From Cryptomeria japonica (lineage: Eukaryota > Streptophyta > Pinopsida > Cupressales > Cupressaceae): a stretch of DNA of 64,000 nucleotides. The stretch is from the NCBI RefSeq assembly GCF_030272615.1, contig NC_081412.1, positions 691,054,083 to 691,118,082 of the forward strand, written 5' to 3'. This document shows positions 30,468 to 44,260 of this stretch, piece after piece; position 1 is the first letter of the stretch, and each line of letters starts with the position of its first letter. Below the pieces are notes generated by a model that was not told where the DNA came from, ran no database searches, and saw only the letters and a program-made list of their open reading frames with translations. The translations under genes and the position numbers were made by a program.

Positions 30468-31733
30468 ATGAAGCCCGTTCCACCAAAGTTAGGGCTAGAA
30501 TCAAGTCTCGGTTGTTCTCTCCCAGAATTTGGGGACACATCCTTAGCTCATGCTGATTTGAATGAATTCTTAGAAAGAGATAATAATCCTTCTGGTTCAC
30601 CCATGATGGAAAATATTATGGATAGTGGGTTAATAGAAGCTACAATTTTCCCTCCTTCTATACAGTACCCGGAATTAGTTCTTGAGTTCATTAATAGGTA
30701 TGACCCAGAACACAAATGTATTATAAATGCAAATGGAAATGTTTTATTGAATATAAATAGATAAACTATAATGATTGTTTTGAAAATCCCTGCTAAGAAA
30801 CCATATGAGGATTGGACGATAACCATGTCCTATGGATTATTTTCAGAAAATAAATCCCAGTATAGGAGTTCCATAGCCAGGAATTGGCTCTTGAAATTTC
30901 AGAAAGGTAGTTCTAGGTTACCCAAGCCCTTAACCAGAGAGAATTTGATCAGGGAGGTAAGGGACATTGTCATTCTGTTGCACAAGGAGAAAGGGAGTTA
31001 GTAGGCATTCTATTGGGAAGACTAGATGTAATTTTTCATTCAGGTCATATTAGATGAAAAGTGCTATATAGATTGGGAAAAGCTAATTGCTGAAAAGTTA
31101 CATGAAGGATAAGTAACTGCCTCAAAAGTAAAAACTTCTATATGTCTTCATACTTTCTCTATTATTTGGCATGTGTCAAGCCTTGGCCTAGTTTGTATCA
31201 TGAGGAATGGGTTGATGGAATGAAGATTTATGATTATCATCCACACCTTCAGCTGCAAAAGAGCCATGAAGATTTTTGAAGAGTTCATGATGTGTTTGCA
31301 AGGAAATTAATCGATGAACTTCAAGGGAATGTAAACAAAATACTATCTGATGAAGCTATGTAGCTAATGAGCACATATGAGAGTTATTTTATTCAGTATC
31401 CTTGGTTCACTTAAATCAGAGTTGGAGGTTTCAAAGGAGAACCATTTAAATTACCGATATTTGCTCTTGATCGTTTTGTGTTGATCAAAGTTTGTAGGCA
31501 TCTTGCTCACATTGATAAGAAAACACTATCCAGGCATGATTCAAGTGTCTCCTTCCTAGTTGAACCAGGTTATTATATTTGCAGAACCATTTCTGATGCA
31601 TTGAACCTAGAGGTCGACTCCAACAAGATTAATCTCCAATATTATACAGCTCGGCCTAATTTTGACACCAAAGTTATACTCAAGTGCATCTAGCTCTCAA
31701 GGAAGTTTTCTCTCACATCCCACAACTTGACAA
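30011..31733 (+). repeat. GypC 3' LTR, left part
   Basis: From 31169 it aligns with the 5' LTR at 4175; the part before 31169 has no partner in the window. The start at 30011 rests only on the candidate polypurine tract. CopD splits the LTR at 31733, and the right part is 58273-60903. If the start is right, the LTR is about 4.35 kb without CopD. Confidence 0.5.
30468..31733 (+). pseudogene. LTR-encoded ORF, copy 2 part 1 (GypC 3' LTR), N-terminal half
   Basis: ATG at 30468 opens MKPVPPKLGLES. The frame runs to 31001 with a single in-frame stop near 30762, then decays. Readable blocks include SIQYPELVLEFINRYDP, EDWTITMSYGLFSENKSQY, NWLLKFQKGSSRLPKP and REVRDIVILLHKEKGS. From 31169 it matches the 5' LTR copy (WVDGMKIYDYHPHLQL). 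CopD interrupts it after 31733 and the homology resumes at 58273. I recognise no named family. The size and layout faintly recall the plant mobile or aminotransferase-like domain proteins that ride in plant transposons, but this is weak. Confidence 0.6.
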
Positions 31734-32684
31734 TGTTGGAATCCAAGAACACTGAGAGGGTGGGTGAATTAGTGTTCTACCAGAATGTTCAATTTCAACC
31801 TTATTATAACATGCATTCATCAACCATTAAACCAGTTCATATATAATTGAAAGAAGTAAAGAAATCAATGAACCAATCGCATAAATGAATACCATAACAT
31901 AGAGAATTTATACATGGAAAACCTCAAAGAGGAAAAACCACGGTGGGATTTGTGACCTACAATATCAATCCACTAGCCATATGAAAAGATATTACATAAT
32001 ATGGGGGCCTGCACATGCAGGAAGGCTTACCGCCTAGAGAACACTGCTCAACACAAAGGAGTCTCATTGACTACAATCACTTTGAATAAGAAAACATAAA
32101 ACTGAACTCATTTAATGCATCTGTTATGCCTGATTGAGTTCCATTTCAAGTTGTGACTATTCTGGTTCTAAAACCCTTAAACCCTTACTGAAATAACCTT
32201 CGCTCTGTGAGCACATCGAAAATCATCTACAAATTATTATAGAATATTGACCTCTTACAAATGACCTCATATACATGATCTTCACATTACTAACATCACC
32301 ACTTACTCATATCTCAAAATGATCTAATAACTGACCTATATACCCTTACAATCCTTCATGACTCATGTCGACTTACATAGACAATACAAAAATGATTATA
32401 CATGTCGGCTCATTATATATATATACATAAATAACAAAATGAAATATCGATTGCTGAATCTCCCAATGATGTCGGACTCCTATACTGGTACCCTACTTGC
32501 TAGTTATTATCCTTGTCTGATCTACAAATCATGTCAGTCTTCAATGTCGATACCCATTGAGTCCTTCCTACTGGTGAAGATACCTGTCAGTGTCGGTGAA
32601 GTGTCAAACCAAAGAATGAAACCAGAACATGTTGCCATCAATGACAACATATGAAACCAATCAAATGAGAGTCAGTTTCCAACA
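31734..32684 (-). repeat. CopD 3' LTR
   Basis: 951 bp, TGTTGGAATCC to TTTCCAACA on the plus strand. It aligns with 57328-58272, with scattered substitutions and small indels. It holds a TATATATATA stretch near 32415-32425. Confidence 0.9.
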
Positions 32685-32696
32685 ATTTCCCCCTTC
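32685..32696 (-). other. CopD polypurine tract
   Basis: On the minus strand GAAGGGGGAAAT runs directly into the TGTTGG of the 3' LTR. It fixes the orientation of CopD. Confidence 0.8.
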
Positions 32697-32959
32697 AGCA
32701 TTGATGGAAACACTCATGTGAAAAATGATGACGATTTCCATCTATCGGATTCACCATGAGACTACTCCCCCTGAGCTGAATATTCATCTGTGATCATGAT
32801 CTGTACAAATACTCCATATCTCCTGATGTCAAGGATTAATTTTTCACCTATACCTCTCCCTTTGACATCAATACCAAAAAAAACACCAAAAACTAGGATG
32901 AAGAATGAAATTATGTACAATGAATGTGTCCCAAAACACCTTACCGAAGCTGAATATAC

Positions 32960-34505
32960 TTGAAAATTTATGGATAGACTTTCTCCAAAAGCTCTAAATA
33001 AGTGTCCCAGCTTGATTTGAATGTGTTAGATACTGATATAAGTCCATTAAGCATATGAGCATGGGACGCTTTCTCCTTAAGATCTATCGGTGTGGGCTTT
33101 CCAATCATATTAATGCATTCCTTCTTATGTACACTCAAGGAGTCCAACTAGGGACTCACCAAACCTCTGAGCCCTTTATCTCTCCTTATGATTTTGTCTC
33201 TATCCCTTTCAAGAGCTGAAATTTGAGCTTCTAATACCAAAATCTGCCCATCAATAGATGTAGTCAAAGAATTGGAGCCATCAAAATAATTGACTATACC
33301 TACAATTGTATCCTGAGAATCTTTAATGCCTTTTATCTATATCTGTAGTAAGTAACCTGGTGTTACAACATACTCTGTATATATTTGTACATTTCCTTAA
33401 ATCATTATCAATTAACTTCAATTTGTCAGTAATCTCTTTCTTCTCTAATTCAATCAATTGATCAAAAGTGGCTCTCTTAGGTTGAGTGAATCTTTCCAAT
33501 GCCTACCAGTTAGATATTTGTTGTTGTGATTGAAAATCCTTAGAAATGTGCTCATTAATTATTTTGAGCTTGTCGGATGGGCTTGCTCCTTTGTCAAACT
33601 GGCACTCTAGGACAAGTCTATGCAATATTGGAATTGACTGATCAATTATTCCTTTGTCCACTAATCCTTCCTTCATCATCTTTTGAGTAGCTATCATCAT
33701 GAGCTCAGTACTTTACCTGGGAGGTGTCAATTGACAACAAAGATGTGTTGGCTACCAGTTCCCTATTGGATTCCTTTCCCTTTTCCTCTAATGGTTTAAT
33801 ACCTTTAATAACAACCTCTTTTTCACTAGTGACTTCACCACTTGGTGCAATATCTGTTACTGTCGGTTCCTTATTAATTGTATCCACAACCTATACATTC
33901 TGATCTGGAGGACTATTGTCCTCAACATTTGTAACCTATACATTTGATTTTGTCGAGGGATCTACATCCAATGCCTTAGTATCTTACAAAATTGTAGATC
34001 CACTACACCTTTTCCTTTCCCTTCAGTCGGGATGTCAGTAGTCTCATTTTTATCTTTCAGTGAAGAGAAGAAACCAGGGTTGTCAACAAAGAATTAAACC
34101 CATGCCTTGTGAGTTTCACTGATTATTTCATTAACCCTGTCTATCATAAGGCTAATTATCTTGTGCTTGCTATGGAAAATTGTTCTGTCTGCAACTTCAA
34201 TTGTCATATCCATCTCATTTGGAGTAATTGAACCACAAGTAGTTAATAACTCTTGAATTTTTATGCACTTATCCTCCTCCATAGCGGATAATCTCCTAGC
34301 ATCTAGATTGTCATATAGTTGTGTCGGTATTTGCTTCTCAATTTCTAACAAAACCTTCTTAAATATATCCAGGTATAACAAAACTACTTCCTCAATTTCT
34401 TTCTACTCATCATCATCTAAGTGATCATAATAGTATTGTATATTTTTTAAAATTCCATCCTTGGTGATTTTTGTTGTTCATCAAAAATGATTAACCCAAG
34501 TACAC
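32960..34505 (-). pseudogene. CopD cargo gene, C-terminal exon(s), unknown function
   Basis: Reading on the minus strand, broken but long coding stretches follow each other. 34381-34094 has LEIEKQIPTQLYDNLDARRL and IMIDRVNEI-like helices. 33887-33705 is a charged linker. 33700-33503 has SIPILHRLVLECQFD. Then, down to about 32960, there are IVNYFDGSNSLTTSIDGQ, LEAQISALERDRDKIIRR and SWDTYLELLEKVYP. The composition is helical and charged, without catalytic motifs. A CAG acceptor-like site at 34506 precedes it, so it may be the downstream exon of the gene whose upstream part lies at 38784-39269 and 54789-55770. Stops and frameshifts show decay. From 32697 to 32960 nothing coding is seen. Confidence 0.5.
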
Positions 34506-37500
34506 CTGCAATCCTTCTATGAAAAGGCCAATTTCAGTCTACGAAACACATTAGGACTTGGACAACATAACATAGGACCCTAATTGATCCTGCACTTTAG
34601 GTTTTGCTGGACCTAGGGGGGGACACCCTTTTGATGCATTAAATACAACAATTATAGACATATGACTGCATCAACAAATCAGATAGATCTCACAAGCTCA
34701 ACAAATTAGAAACACATACAGATTGGCTAGATCTTGTACAGATAATGGATGAAATAGAGCTTGGAAAGAATAGAACACAAACCCCTAAACATAAAGGGAA
34801 ATATATTTGTCTTTAAATTTGAATCTGAAACTATCCCCAAATATTTCAAAGACCGGTGCCTTGTTCATTGGGCAACAAAGTCACATACAGAACTGCAAAA
34901 GTGTATCCTAGTCACAAATCGGTTCTCCTTTAACAATATTCCTGCACTAATACCTTATACTAATGCATTACTCAATTTATTCACAACATTATCAGATCTG
35001 GGACACATTCCATTATTCATGACTGATTACAGAGTTTAAAACCTTCATTGAAGGATACCTATGAACAATCACACAATCTCCTTGCAATTGACAAATTTCA
35101 TCCTCCTTAAGAATTCAATTCATAATAAGAAAATACATACACAGAGACAATAATGTGGGAAATTTACTCATCCTTGACACAAGTAAGATCTGCAACTAGA
35201 AAAACAATCTGTCATCCTGCAATGTAATCTCTGTACCTTGAAACAAACCAAAGAATTTTACAAATTTGGGTCAAGAAGTTCAGAACTGGAAGCCATGAAA
35301 ACTGGAGCCACTCTCACAGAATTCTGGAACCCTTACAATGAGAAGAAAATGAGAATAAGAAGAGGAGGGAAAAAGATCAGATCTCATCAGAATTTGCCAA
35401 GTGTCTTCTTTCTCCAACTGAAATTCATTTTCTTCCTCTTTCCCATGGAAACGGATCTTGAAATAACCCACATTTGTTGAAACTAACTCCATAACTTCAT
35501 TCCTCATCTTGAGAGCTTTTCGGCAAAATATAATACTTGCCATTTTAGCCAAAAATAAGCCTCTGAGCGAATTAATCCACTTTAGGTGCACATCATTTAA
35601 ATTTTTGGATTTTCTTATATAGTCGAAACTATACATTTAAATTTGATTTTTCATCCATTTTCGGCCTGACGTCCTGCCACGTGGCAGCTTGTGATTTGCT
35701 AATAGGGTCCACTAGGCACCACCTCGAATGACACCTCATCAATCCGCCACGTGTCTGCCTTGTCACTGCCACATGTACGCCACCTGTCTGCTTGCTTGTC
35801 AGCCACCTCATCGCCACCTAGACCTGCCACTTGTCTTTCGCCATTTTGCAATGGCTAATGGGCATGCATCTTCGGGCTCACGAAGTCACGCCGGCCATCG
35901 GATCATTTGAACCTGCAGGGTCTTTAACCTTGGTTTTTCGCATGTGCTTTTCGCTATTTCATGAAGGTTATTCTTCGAGCGTCTTTCTTTTGCGAGATCG
36001 TGTGCACTGTAGATCTTCGACAACCTACTCACTAGTTAATTCTATCTCTGCAAAACTCATCTGCCTCGGGATCTATGCCTACATGGGGTCCACCTGGTCA
36101 CCACTTGTCGGCCTCCTTGGTCGCCTTGAAAAGCATACCCACGTGCATGGGGTCAGCTTGGGTGCCCAATCGGCACCATCTGTCAAAAGCCTCAAGCTTT
36201 CGACACTTTACTAATGTGGAGCTTTGCATATAAATATAAAAAAATTGCATTCCCCAACCAATGTGGGATAAAGCCTCAAGCCTGGGACTGGACTTTTGAA
36301 GAGTTTTCTTGAGTTTTAATGGCGGCAATGGCATTTTTTTTGAAGCTTTCAATGCCTTGGTGTTTATTTCCTTTCCCATATGCCACACGTGAGGGAGGAG
36401 GATCTGTACCTTGCTATTTGCAATTGCTTGAAAGTTTATTTGCTACTCCATTCGATACACCTCACGCACAGGTTGGATTTGCATTTTTTTTTTTTGAAAT
36501 TTAATCTGTTGACATTTTAACCCTCCCCACTCTCCATGCATGGGCAGAGGAAGAAACATGCAAAGAAGGCTGTTGATCACCATTTTGCATTTGAATGAAA
36601 ATCTAAAATGCCTCCAACAGTACCTTTGACCACGCAAGGAGGAAGCTAGCACCACTCCATACACCAAGCAAGAGGCAAGGACCATATAGAGAGGAAAAAC
36701 AACTGCTATTTGCTTAATCTTGAAGGGTTTCAATGCCTTTTCCATTTTGTTACGCACAGCAGGGAGGAGTTTAGGGAGGCATTTAGAATTGTTTTCCACG
36801 TGGAGAGAGGGGAATTGCTTTATACTGTCAAATGCATTTGCTTCATTTTTAAACATGGCTTCCCAACAGCCACTACGTAGGGAGGACACTGGCATTTTAC
36901 ACCTGCCAAATCTGCACTTTTCTAAGAAAGTTTCTAATGCTGCTCTCCATCATGCTCTGCGTAGGGAGGAATTGTCTAGGCTTTACACCAGCCAATGCAA
37001 TTTGGAATACTACAGCAAATTGCATTTGTTAAAAAATAAATAAATTTCAGAGATGGTGCTCACACATGGGATGGGGAAGGAGGCCTTGCACCATTGCATT
37101 TGCTTGATTTTTATACGCTTGGGTCAACCACCATGTAGAGGGATATTGTTGCCATTTTGACTTGGCAATGCATCTGTTGGAGCCTTCCATCGGTCAATAG
37201 AGGAACAAGATTCATTTGTTCTTTCCAGTTCCTCTCCTCCTCTGTTAAATTATTGGAATCATTACAAGAATAAAGTTGGGTTATGTAAAGAAGTGCCTCC
37301 AATCTGCTAAAGACCAAATCACCAATGTGTTGTGTTCCATTCCTTGTTTGTTTATCATTGTTCTCCTTTCGTTTTGCACGTTCTTCCTCTAAACGTTTCT
37401 CTTCTATTGCTAGATCTTCTAGAACCAGCAATACTTAAACACTTTTGGACATCTTTATCCTTTATTCTTAAATCATATAACATGTGATTTAAAATAACAA

Positions 37501-38783
37501 TTTAATCTTTGCCTGAAAAGATGCATGAAGTGGCAAGCCAGGTCAGGCCCCAAAGTGGGTCCGACTAAAAAAAATTTTGTTTTCATGCAACTGACCTTTG
37601 AAAATGCTTCAGGATCCTTAAACATGCCTCTGGAATCGATCGGCATCATTTTCGGATCATCAAACTAAGTTTTGCAACTTTCAAGCGCTTACGCCACATT
37701 TTCGCATTTAATCGCAAAGACGTAATTTTCAAACTGGTCAAAACACCTTTTTGGACCTCGCCATCTGATAGGCATGTACTCTGATATACAAGCATGAACT
37801 CTACCAAACGGTTTTTAAAAATGAATCCCAAGTGAAGAGATATTAATTTTCAAAAATGCCCAACTGGCTTTGTCGACACTATGGACCTGATGAAGTCAAT
37901 GCGCAAGCAACACATGATGGCTTTCTTAAAAATATCAAACGACCTCCGTAGACCCTCAAATCTGAGACATAGGTACCTTGAAGTACATATAAAATCTTTG
38001 AATTCTCAATTCAACCAAAAGGCTGACTGGGTGCAAATGGTGCGCTCATGAAAATAGTAACTTTAACTGATGCGACAATGAAAGTACGAATCACTGAAAC
38101 AGATGGCCTAGGAAACCTTTTTGAAAACCGATCAAACAAATTGGCAAGATCTTGAAACTGGAAACATAGCTTCTCATTTATACCAACAATATCCTAGAAC
38201 AAACATTTTGGCATGACATTCACCGGGGCAACTTTTACACTTATGCAAAACAGGCCTCTGACTAGGTGCTGAAATAGGGACTTGTCAAACCATACAAACT
38301 GCAAATGGATTGAGCTTTGAAAACTAAGCAAATGGATTCATAAGGACTTGAAATTTTTCAAGCTTACTCACATTTAGCATAAAATTGAATCCATTTTGAA
38401 TTTTACCATGGCGATCAATAGGGAAAAAGATATAAACACTCAAAGTAGGCTACTTGGTAAAATCTGCATATGTGCCTAAAATGCACTTTCAGCTCACCCC
38501 TTGAAATGGGTACCTGATAAATTGATCCAAACTGAATTCTAAAAGTTGCACATCACTGCATAAGTCAAATGAAAGGTGTACAACAAGTTTCCAAAGCATT
38601 ACCCTTTGAAAATCAACTGGCTCCATTTTACCCTCTCTCAAACTAGGCCATTCAAACTGACTCATTTGGAAATGCAGAGAAATTTTTTGAAATGGGCCTC
38701 TAAACATCACTCAAATTTAATGAGTCCCAACAATTTCATCTATCGGTTCTACACAAGTCTTGGGAGGGATTATAGATAATTAC
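34506..38783 (-). other. CopD non-coding interval, possible 4.3-kb intron
   Basis: On the minus strand a coding block ends in CCG/GTAATTATC (donor-like, at 38783) and coding resumes after TTGCAG (acceptor-like, at 34506). No convincing gene lies between. 35640-36210 is GC-rich with several CCACGTG cores (near 35677 and 35747). 36380-37430 carries degenerate repeats mixing GGGAGGA, CATTTGCTT and CACGCA-type words. It could equally be one or more old insertions that I do not recognise. Confidence 0.4.
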
Positions 38784-39269
38784 CGGTTACAATAGCAAGG
38801 TCTATGTCATCCATCTTCTTTCTTCTGCCGGTACCGAATGGTGCAGAAGGTGTATAAGATGTTTCCTTTGCAGCTCTTTTCTTTGCAGGTTGGCTGGCAA
38901 GTGCCTTGATTGTAACCTTTCTTACTGGTTGCTTCCTTGCTTCCTCCTTAGACTCCTCACCTTTCTTCCTCAATACCCTCTTGAATGCTAAAGGAGTGTC
39001 ATCTTCAATTCCATAGTTTGATGGAATAGGCTCAATGAATATTTCAGGCTCTTTCCTCTTCCTTCCTTTTGCCGGAACAACATCCATTAAGGCCTTGATG
39101 TCTTGGGATACTTGTTCAACAAAAATTTTGGCCTTACCTTGTTGTTTCTCCCTCTTCTTCCAATTCAATTCAGTTTGAACCTCTTGCTTCTTTTTCTTTG
39201 CAGTGCCCGAAGACTTTTTAGCCTCATCAATTGGAGCATCAATCAACATTTTAGCATAAGCATCCATGT
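38784..39269 (-). pseudogene. CopD cargo gene, middle part (Lys-rich linker)
   Basis: The minus-strand frame opens at 39267 and is uninterrupted to the donor-like site: MLIDAPIDEAKKSSG, KKKKQEVQTELNWKKREK, EIFIEPIPSNYGIEDD, then PVRKVTIKALASQPAKKR. It is strongly basic, like a disordered linker or nuclear-targeting segment. Across the TrgB1 insertion its frame joins directly to that ending at 54789 (VDVVILD), with the 5-bp duplication ATCCA accounting for the overlap. It was therefore open reading frame when TrgB1 landed. Confidence 0.65.
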
Positions 39270-40536
39270 AAAGCGGAAAAATTGAACCCTAGTTGTTCTC
39301 TCCTCCCCAACTCCAAGGAGAGAGAAGGGAGAGTCACTAGGGTTGATGGTTTTCACTTAGGGGAGACTTTACATTCAAAAGAGGGGTTGAAACCCACAAG
39401 ATCCAATCCCACGCAATGCAAGATTGGATTCTAAATGAGTTTCAAGGGTTAAGACATCAAGGATACCCTCTTTTGTAAAGAATGTAGATAGAAAGATTGA
39501 ACTAGGAATGCATGTAAAGTAGGAAAGATTCGCTTATAAACAGAGATAGGGATATGGGATGAAGCTGCGGACCTGGAATTAGCAGTAAAATGTTGAGACG
39601 GTGTTGTTCTGCAAATTTGAGCGAAAGTTGATGGGACGATGGCGCCCGGCATGCACACGGTCCTCCGAAAAATCTGCGAAACGAAGGGGGATCTATTCGT
39701 CTCTACACAAGGATTCCAGATCTTCAATTACAGCCGCGTACCTGCAACCTACACACAGAAAAGAGAGGACGATTGGGGGGTTAGGGATGAGGGGTTTGCC
39801 TTTAGGTCAAACCCCGGTTTTGGAATTAACCATGAAATGAGAATGCTGCAAATGTAAATGTTTTTAATGTAAACAAGTACTGATACCTTGTTGTAAGAAT
39901 GTTTGTATTCTTACATGCGAAGTTGTAATGTATGTTGTATTTTATATGTTGTATGTGATTTCCTCTTCAATGGTTGAATCCTTGTCTTGAATGCAACACC
40001 TAACCTTGAATGGAGACTTAGAATGCTCAATTGCTTGAAGGAATGCTTGAATGCTTGAATGCTTGAATGTTTGAATATCGCTTCCGCGTCTTATTCGCAT
40101 ATGTTTTTCTCTTTCTTCCTTCCTCAAATGGGAGGGGAAATATAGTTTATATACTTTTCAATTAGGGCTAATAGACTGATTTTCCCGACCTTAGGCCGAC
40201 CAGGAAACATTATTTCCCGAATTGAAAACTTAAAGACCCGATGCCCAAAAGAGACCGGGCCCAAAATAGGGCCAAGGACCAGGGCGCTGGGCGCCATGGT
40301 CCTGAGGGACCAGGGCACTGGGTGCCCTAGTCCAGAAGGACCAGGGCGCTGGGCGCCATGGTCCCACCTCCTGGGACAGCAGAGTGCAAGGAGGGATCAG
40401 GCCAGGGTGCAGAGAAATGCAGTTTTTGGTGTGATAAACAGGTTTCAAGGTCTCCATTCAGGTTCAACGTTGCGCCGCCACCGTGAAGACCCAAATGCAA
40501 TCGAAATTGCAAGTGCCGCAATTTTAGGATGCTACA
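39270..40536 (-). repeat. TrgB1 3' LTR
   Basis: 1,267 bp, TGTAAAGCGG to GCTACA on the plus strand. Carries three GC-rich near-palindromes (40276-40364) and the 30-nt hairpin (39634-39663). By eye it differs from 53511-54788 by a few per cent. Confidence 0.95.
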
Positions 40537-41260
40537 TTTATCCCCCACTTTAGCGGGAGTATAAGCGTATGCTCATACTTCCGGTAAAGTACAAGGAAAC
40601 AACATTGAAAAAATTTCACCACATCAAGGAGGCAAGATACACCAAGCCCCCAGTGGACTAAGGATCTTATGACTTTGATTGACAAAGTAAAAGGGAAGAT
40701 CACGAGGGAGAACCATGACTGTCAGTAGTAAGGTTCCCTCACTATGAGTCATGCAAGAAAGGCAAATCTAAATTTGTCAAGAAATTTTCAAGTATCTTGA
40801 AAAGATATGGATGGGATGTATGCCCCCCTACGTTAAAGCAATCGCACACACCTCACCGGGGGTGATTTCTTTAAGGTAGTGATACATATAAGAAATGAGA
40901 AAGGAGCACGTTATCACAAGGATTTATCCCCCAAGTGTGAGATAAGCCCAAGGATAATAGACACAAAGCACAAGGTGACTTCGCTTTCCTCGGGGTCAGT
41001 ATGTTGTATGATAATTCATGTATATCATATGTATTTATGCATAATTGTTCTTCATTCCCCAATCAAGGAAGGTCACCTAGAAGAAGGGAACACATGTGTC
41101 TTTTGAGTCAACATGAGAGAGACCAAAAGAGAAATCAATGTTTTGCATCGTCCTCAAGTAGACAACACTAAGGACAACAAATAGAAGAATGAGAATAACA
41201 CATAGAAGAAGTAACAAAAGAGATCAAGAGAGGAGAAGAGAGTCTGCTATGCTAGTGAAA
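40537..41260 (-). other. TrgB1 3' internal region with polypurine tract
   Basis: The polypurine tract is at 40537-40551 (minus strand AAAGTGGGGGATAAA). The rest is non-coding and matches 1-547 and 45495-46235. No gene is seen. Confidence 0.8.
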
Positions 41261-44260
41261 CTAGTCTAGCACATCATCTACCCCCCGATCTTGCTGATCA
41301 ATATTTCGGGAAGGTAGGAAACACGCTAGAGGAGGAACATCCAACACAAAAGATGGAGCTATCACAAGATCCAAACAAGGGCTATGTTCATGTTCCGAGC
41401 CACGTTGTTCTTGTCTAGGAGCTAGGATAAGTGCTTTAGAAAATTCGTTAGATAGATGGTTATTAACATCAACATATTCATATTCACTATCAGAAGCAAG
41501 AGAAGTAGCATTTTCATCATGAATGACATTTTCATCTATATCATCATCAAGATTTATAAAAATAGGATTTTTAAGTCGCACAGGATCAAGACCATCATGC
41601 ATCTTATGTTTAGGAGATTTCAGCTCAATCGTCGGGTGAGGAGAAAATGGAATAATACTGGCTGAAGGTGTTTTTGGGGATTGCAAAGTTTGAGAAGCAG
41701 CTACCTGAGCTCTAAGACGACGCTTTCATCGGCATTCACGTGCAGAACGATTCCGTCTAGTCTTAGTAGGAAGTTGAGAAGATTGAGGAGGAGGAATGTT
41801 CTCATCCTTTTCACTTGGGTGTTTAGGTTGTGGTCTCTTAGGTTGAACAATAGGAGAAGAGGAAGGTCTCTTCTCTCCATAAGAGGAAGGAGGAGGAACT
41901 GTTCCATATAAGGGAGGAATATTTGGTTTAGGAAGGAGACCAAGTCCATCATGACGAGGAGGTATAGGTCTACTTTTAGGAAGTTTATTAGATATAGGCA
42001 TAATCACATTCATAGGAATGGGTTGGGAATCTTCTTGAGGAAAGACATTAGTTTTATCTTTCAAAGGAAGAACTTCCTTCTCAAGAACGATAGGAATATC
42101 AAGTTTGGGTGTTCTAGGTTCACTTAGAGATAGGATCATATCTTTTTTCTACTTCTGATAAGATTTGAAAAGATGATCACTTCGCGGAGGAAGACATTGG
42201 AATTGTTTAGGCCAAAAATAATCAATAGGAATGCTAGAAGTTCTTTTAGCTGGTTTAAAGAGACTATGATTGACAGTAACAACTTCACCATTATGGGGAA
42301 ATTTCAAACACTTGTGAATAGGAGAAGCAATAGCTTTCATGGAAGATAGCCAAGGATAGCCTAGCTTCACACGAAATTGTTCAGATGATGGAATAATAGC
42401 GAAGTCCACATCAAGAGATTTGTTATGGACCTCAATAGGTAATGTAATAGAACCAATTGCAGGAGAAGAAAATGCATCAAATAGTTTCACAACCACATTT
42501 GTTTCATCATAGATCACTTGATTCAATTGCAAAGTAAAAAGAAATTCTTCAGTAATGATATTAACCATACAAGAAGGATCAATAAGCACTCCACGGCAAG
42601 GTGTATTCTTGACTTTTGCAACTATACATAAAGGACCATCAGGTGCCCTGATAGTTTCACTAGAATCAAAGGTGATGGAAGGTTCTTTAGGGATTTTCTG
42701 CTGCTCTACAAAGTTAATCACATTCGAAGTCATAGACACAAGATCATCAGGTGAGACAGAGGAATCAGTAGTATCAATCGCATTAGAGGTATGAGAAGGC
42801 AATGGATCAGTAAAAATCTAAAGATTTTGCTTAGGAGGAGCTACAGATGTGTTGCCTTTATCATTCACACCAGAAATAGAGATAGTATTATTATCAATCA
42901 AATCTTGAATTTTACCCTTTAAAGAAAAACATTTTTCAGTATCATGCCCAGGTTGACGATGAAATTGACAAAAAGATTTGTTATCAAAATAGGGTGAATT
43001 AATCTTTGCAGGATCTATTTGCTTTATAGGAGGAAGAGTAATCACATTTTGTTCCAATAACTTATTCATAATACTATGCAATGATTCATTCAAAGGAGTA
43101 AACTTTCTTTCTTTCTTGAAAAACTTAGAAATAGGAGGCACACCTGATGCCGCATTCACATTGTCATTGATGATGTTTTCATTGAATTTAATGGACTCTC
43201 TGTTCGGTTTAAACTTCCCAAATGGTTGTTGACTACTATCACCCTTATCACTCGGAGCCATAGGATTTGCTTGTTCCATTTGACTCACAGTCAGTTGATA
43301 ATTGTGAAGAGCTGCGCACAACTGTTGGAAAGAAGTAAACTCAGAAAACAGAAGTTTTTCTCTAATATCTTTTTGTAAATTAGAAATAAAGATTCTTTGA
43401 ATATCATTGTCAGGTACTGGAAAAGAAATTTGAGCATACAAATGCTTATATCTACCAATGAAATCAATCACTTTTTCTTTAACACCTTGTTTACAATGCA
43501 TTAAATAAATCAAAGTAACTTTAGGACTTATATTGTTTTGAAATTGTTGAATAAAAGCATTTGCAAGTTGTTCGAAAGAAGTAATAGAATAAGAAGGCAA
43601 CGAGCAATACCATTGTAGGGCTTTATCTCTTAATGTTCTAGTAAACAGTTTTGCAAGCAACCTTTGATCATAAGCAAAATCAGTACATATTGTTTGAAAG
43701 GTCTTAACATGTGTTAGAGGATCACCCTTACCATTATAAAGCTCCAAATGCGGAATTTCAACATGTTTAGGGGGGATAGCTTGAACAATGTCAAGAGAAA
43801 GTGGGCTCGCAACATCAAATGTGGGCACACTAAACTTAGATTGATTCATAGAGGCAATTTGTTGCTGTAAAGAAGAGATAGTTTGTGCAAGATTGTTAAT
43901 GGTCGCTTCAGTCGAAGAGTTCATATTAGACATGTTAGATTGTGATGGATGTGTTATGTTATTGAAAGTAGGTAGAGAGTAAGGTGGTGGGACACTATGA
44001 TAGTTAGTCATACGAGATGATTGGAAAGGAGGAACACTACAAGGAGGAATGGAAGGGTTAAATGAATTGCCCCCTTGTGTCATGTTTATTTGTGGAGATA
44101 TAATAGGAACACTCATTGAAGGAATGAATGAAGAAGTCGGATTGAATGAAGGAAGAGGGTTGATTGAAGAAGAAGGATTGCCCCCATGATTAGTGATCAT
44201 AGGAGGAATGTCTTGTATTGAAGTAGTCATTATGTTTGATGTAAAAATAGGTATACTAGC
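41261..44260 (-). pseudogene. TrgB1 gag and protease-like gene, 3' part
   Basis: Homologous to the intact TrgB2 ORF throughout and in one frame, but with three in-frame stops (near 42816, 42146 and 41723). Contains the Gag core (LELYNGKGDPLTHVKTFQT, then RIFISNLQKDIREKL), a Cys-His block (FCQFHRQPGHDTEKC) and the protease-like domain with LIDPSCMVNII in place of D-[ST]-G. The 5' end is cut at 44260 by TrgB2; the missing N-terminus is at 51883-52236. Confidence 0.9.
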
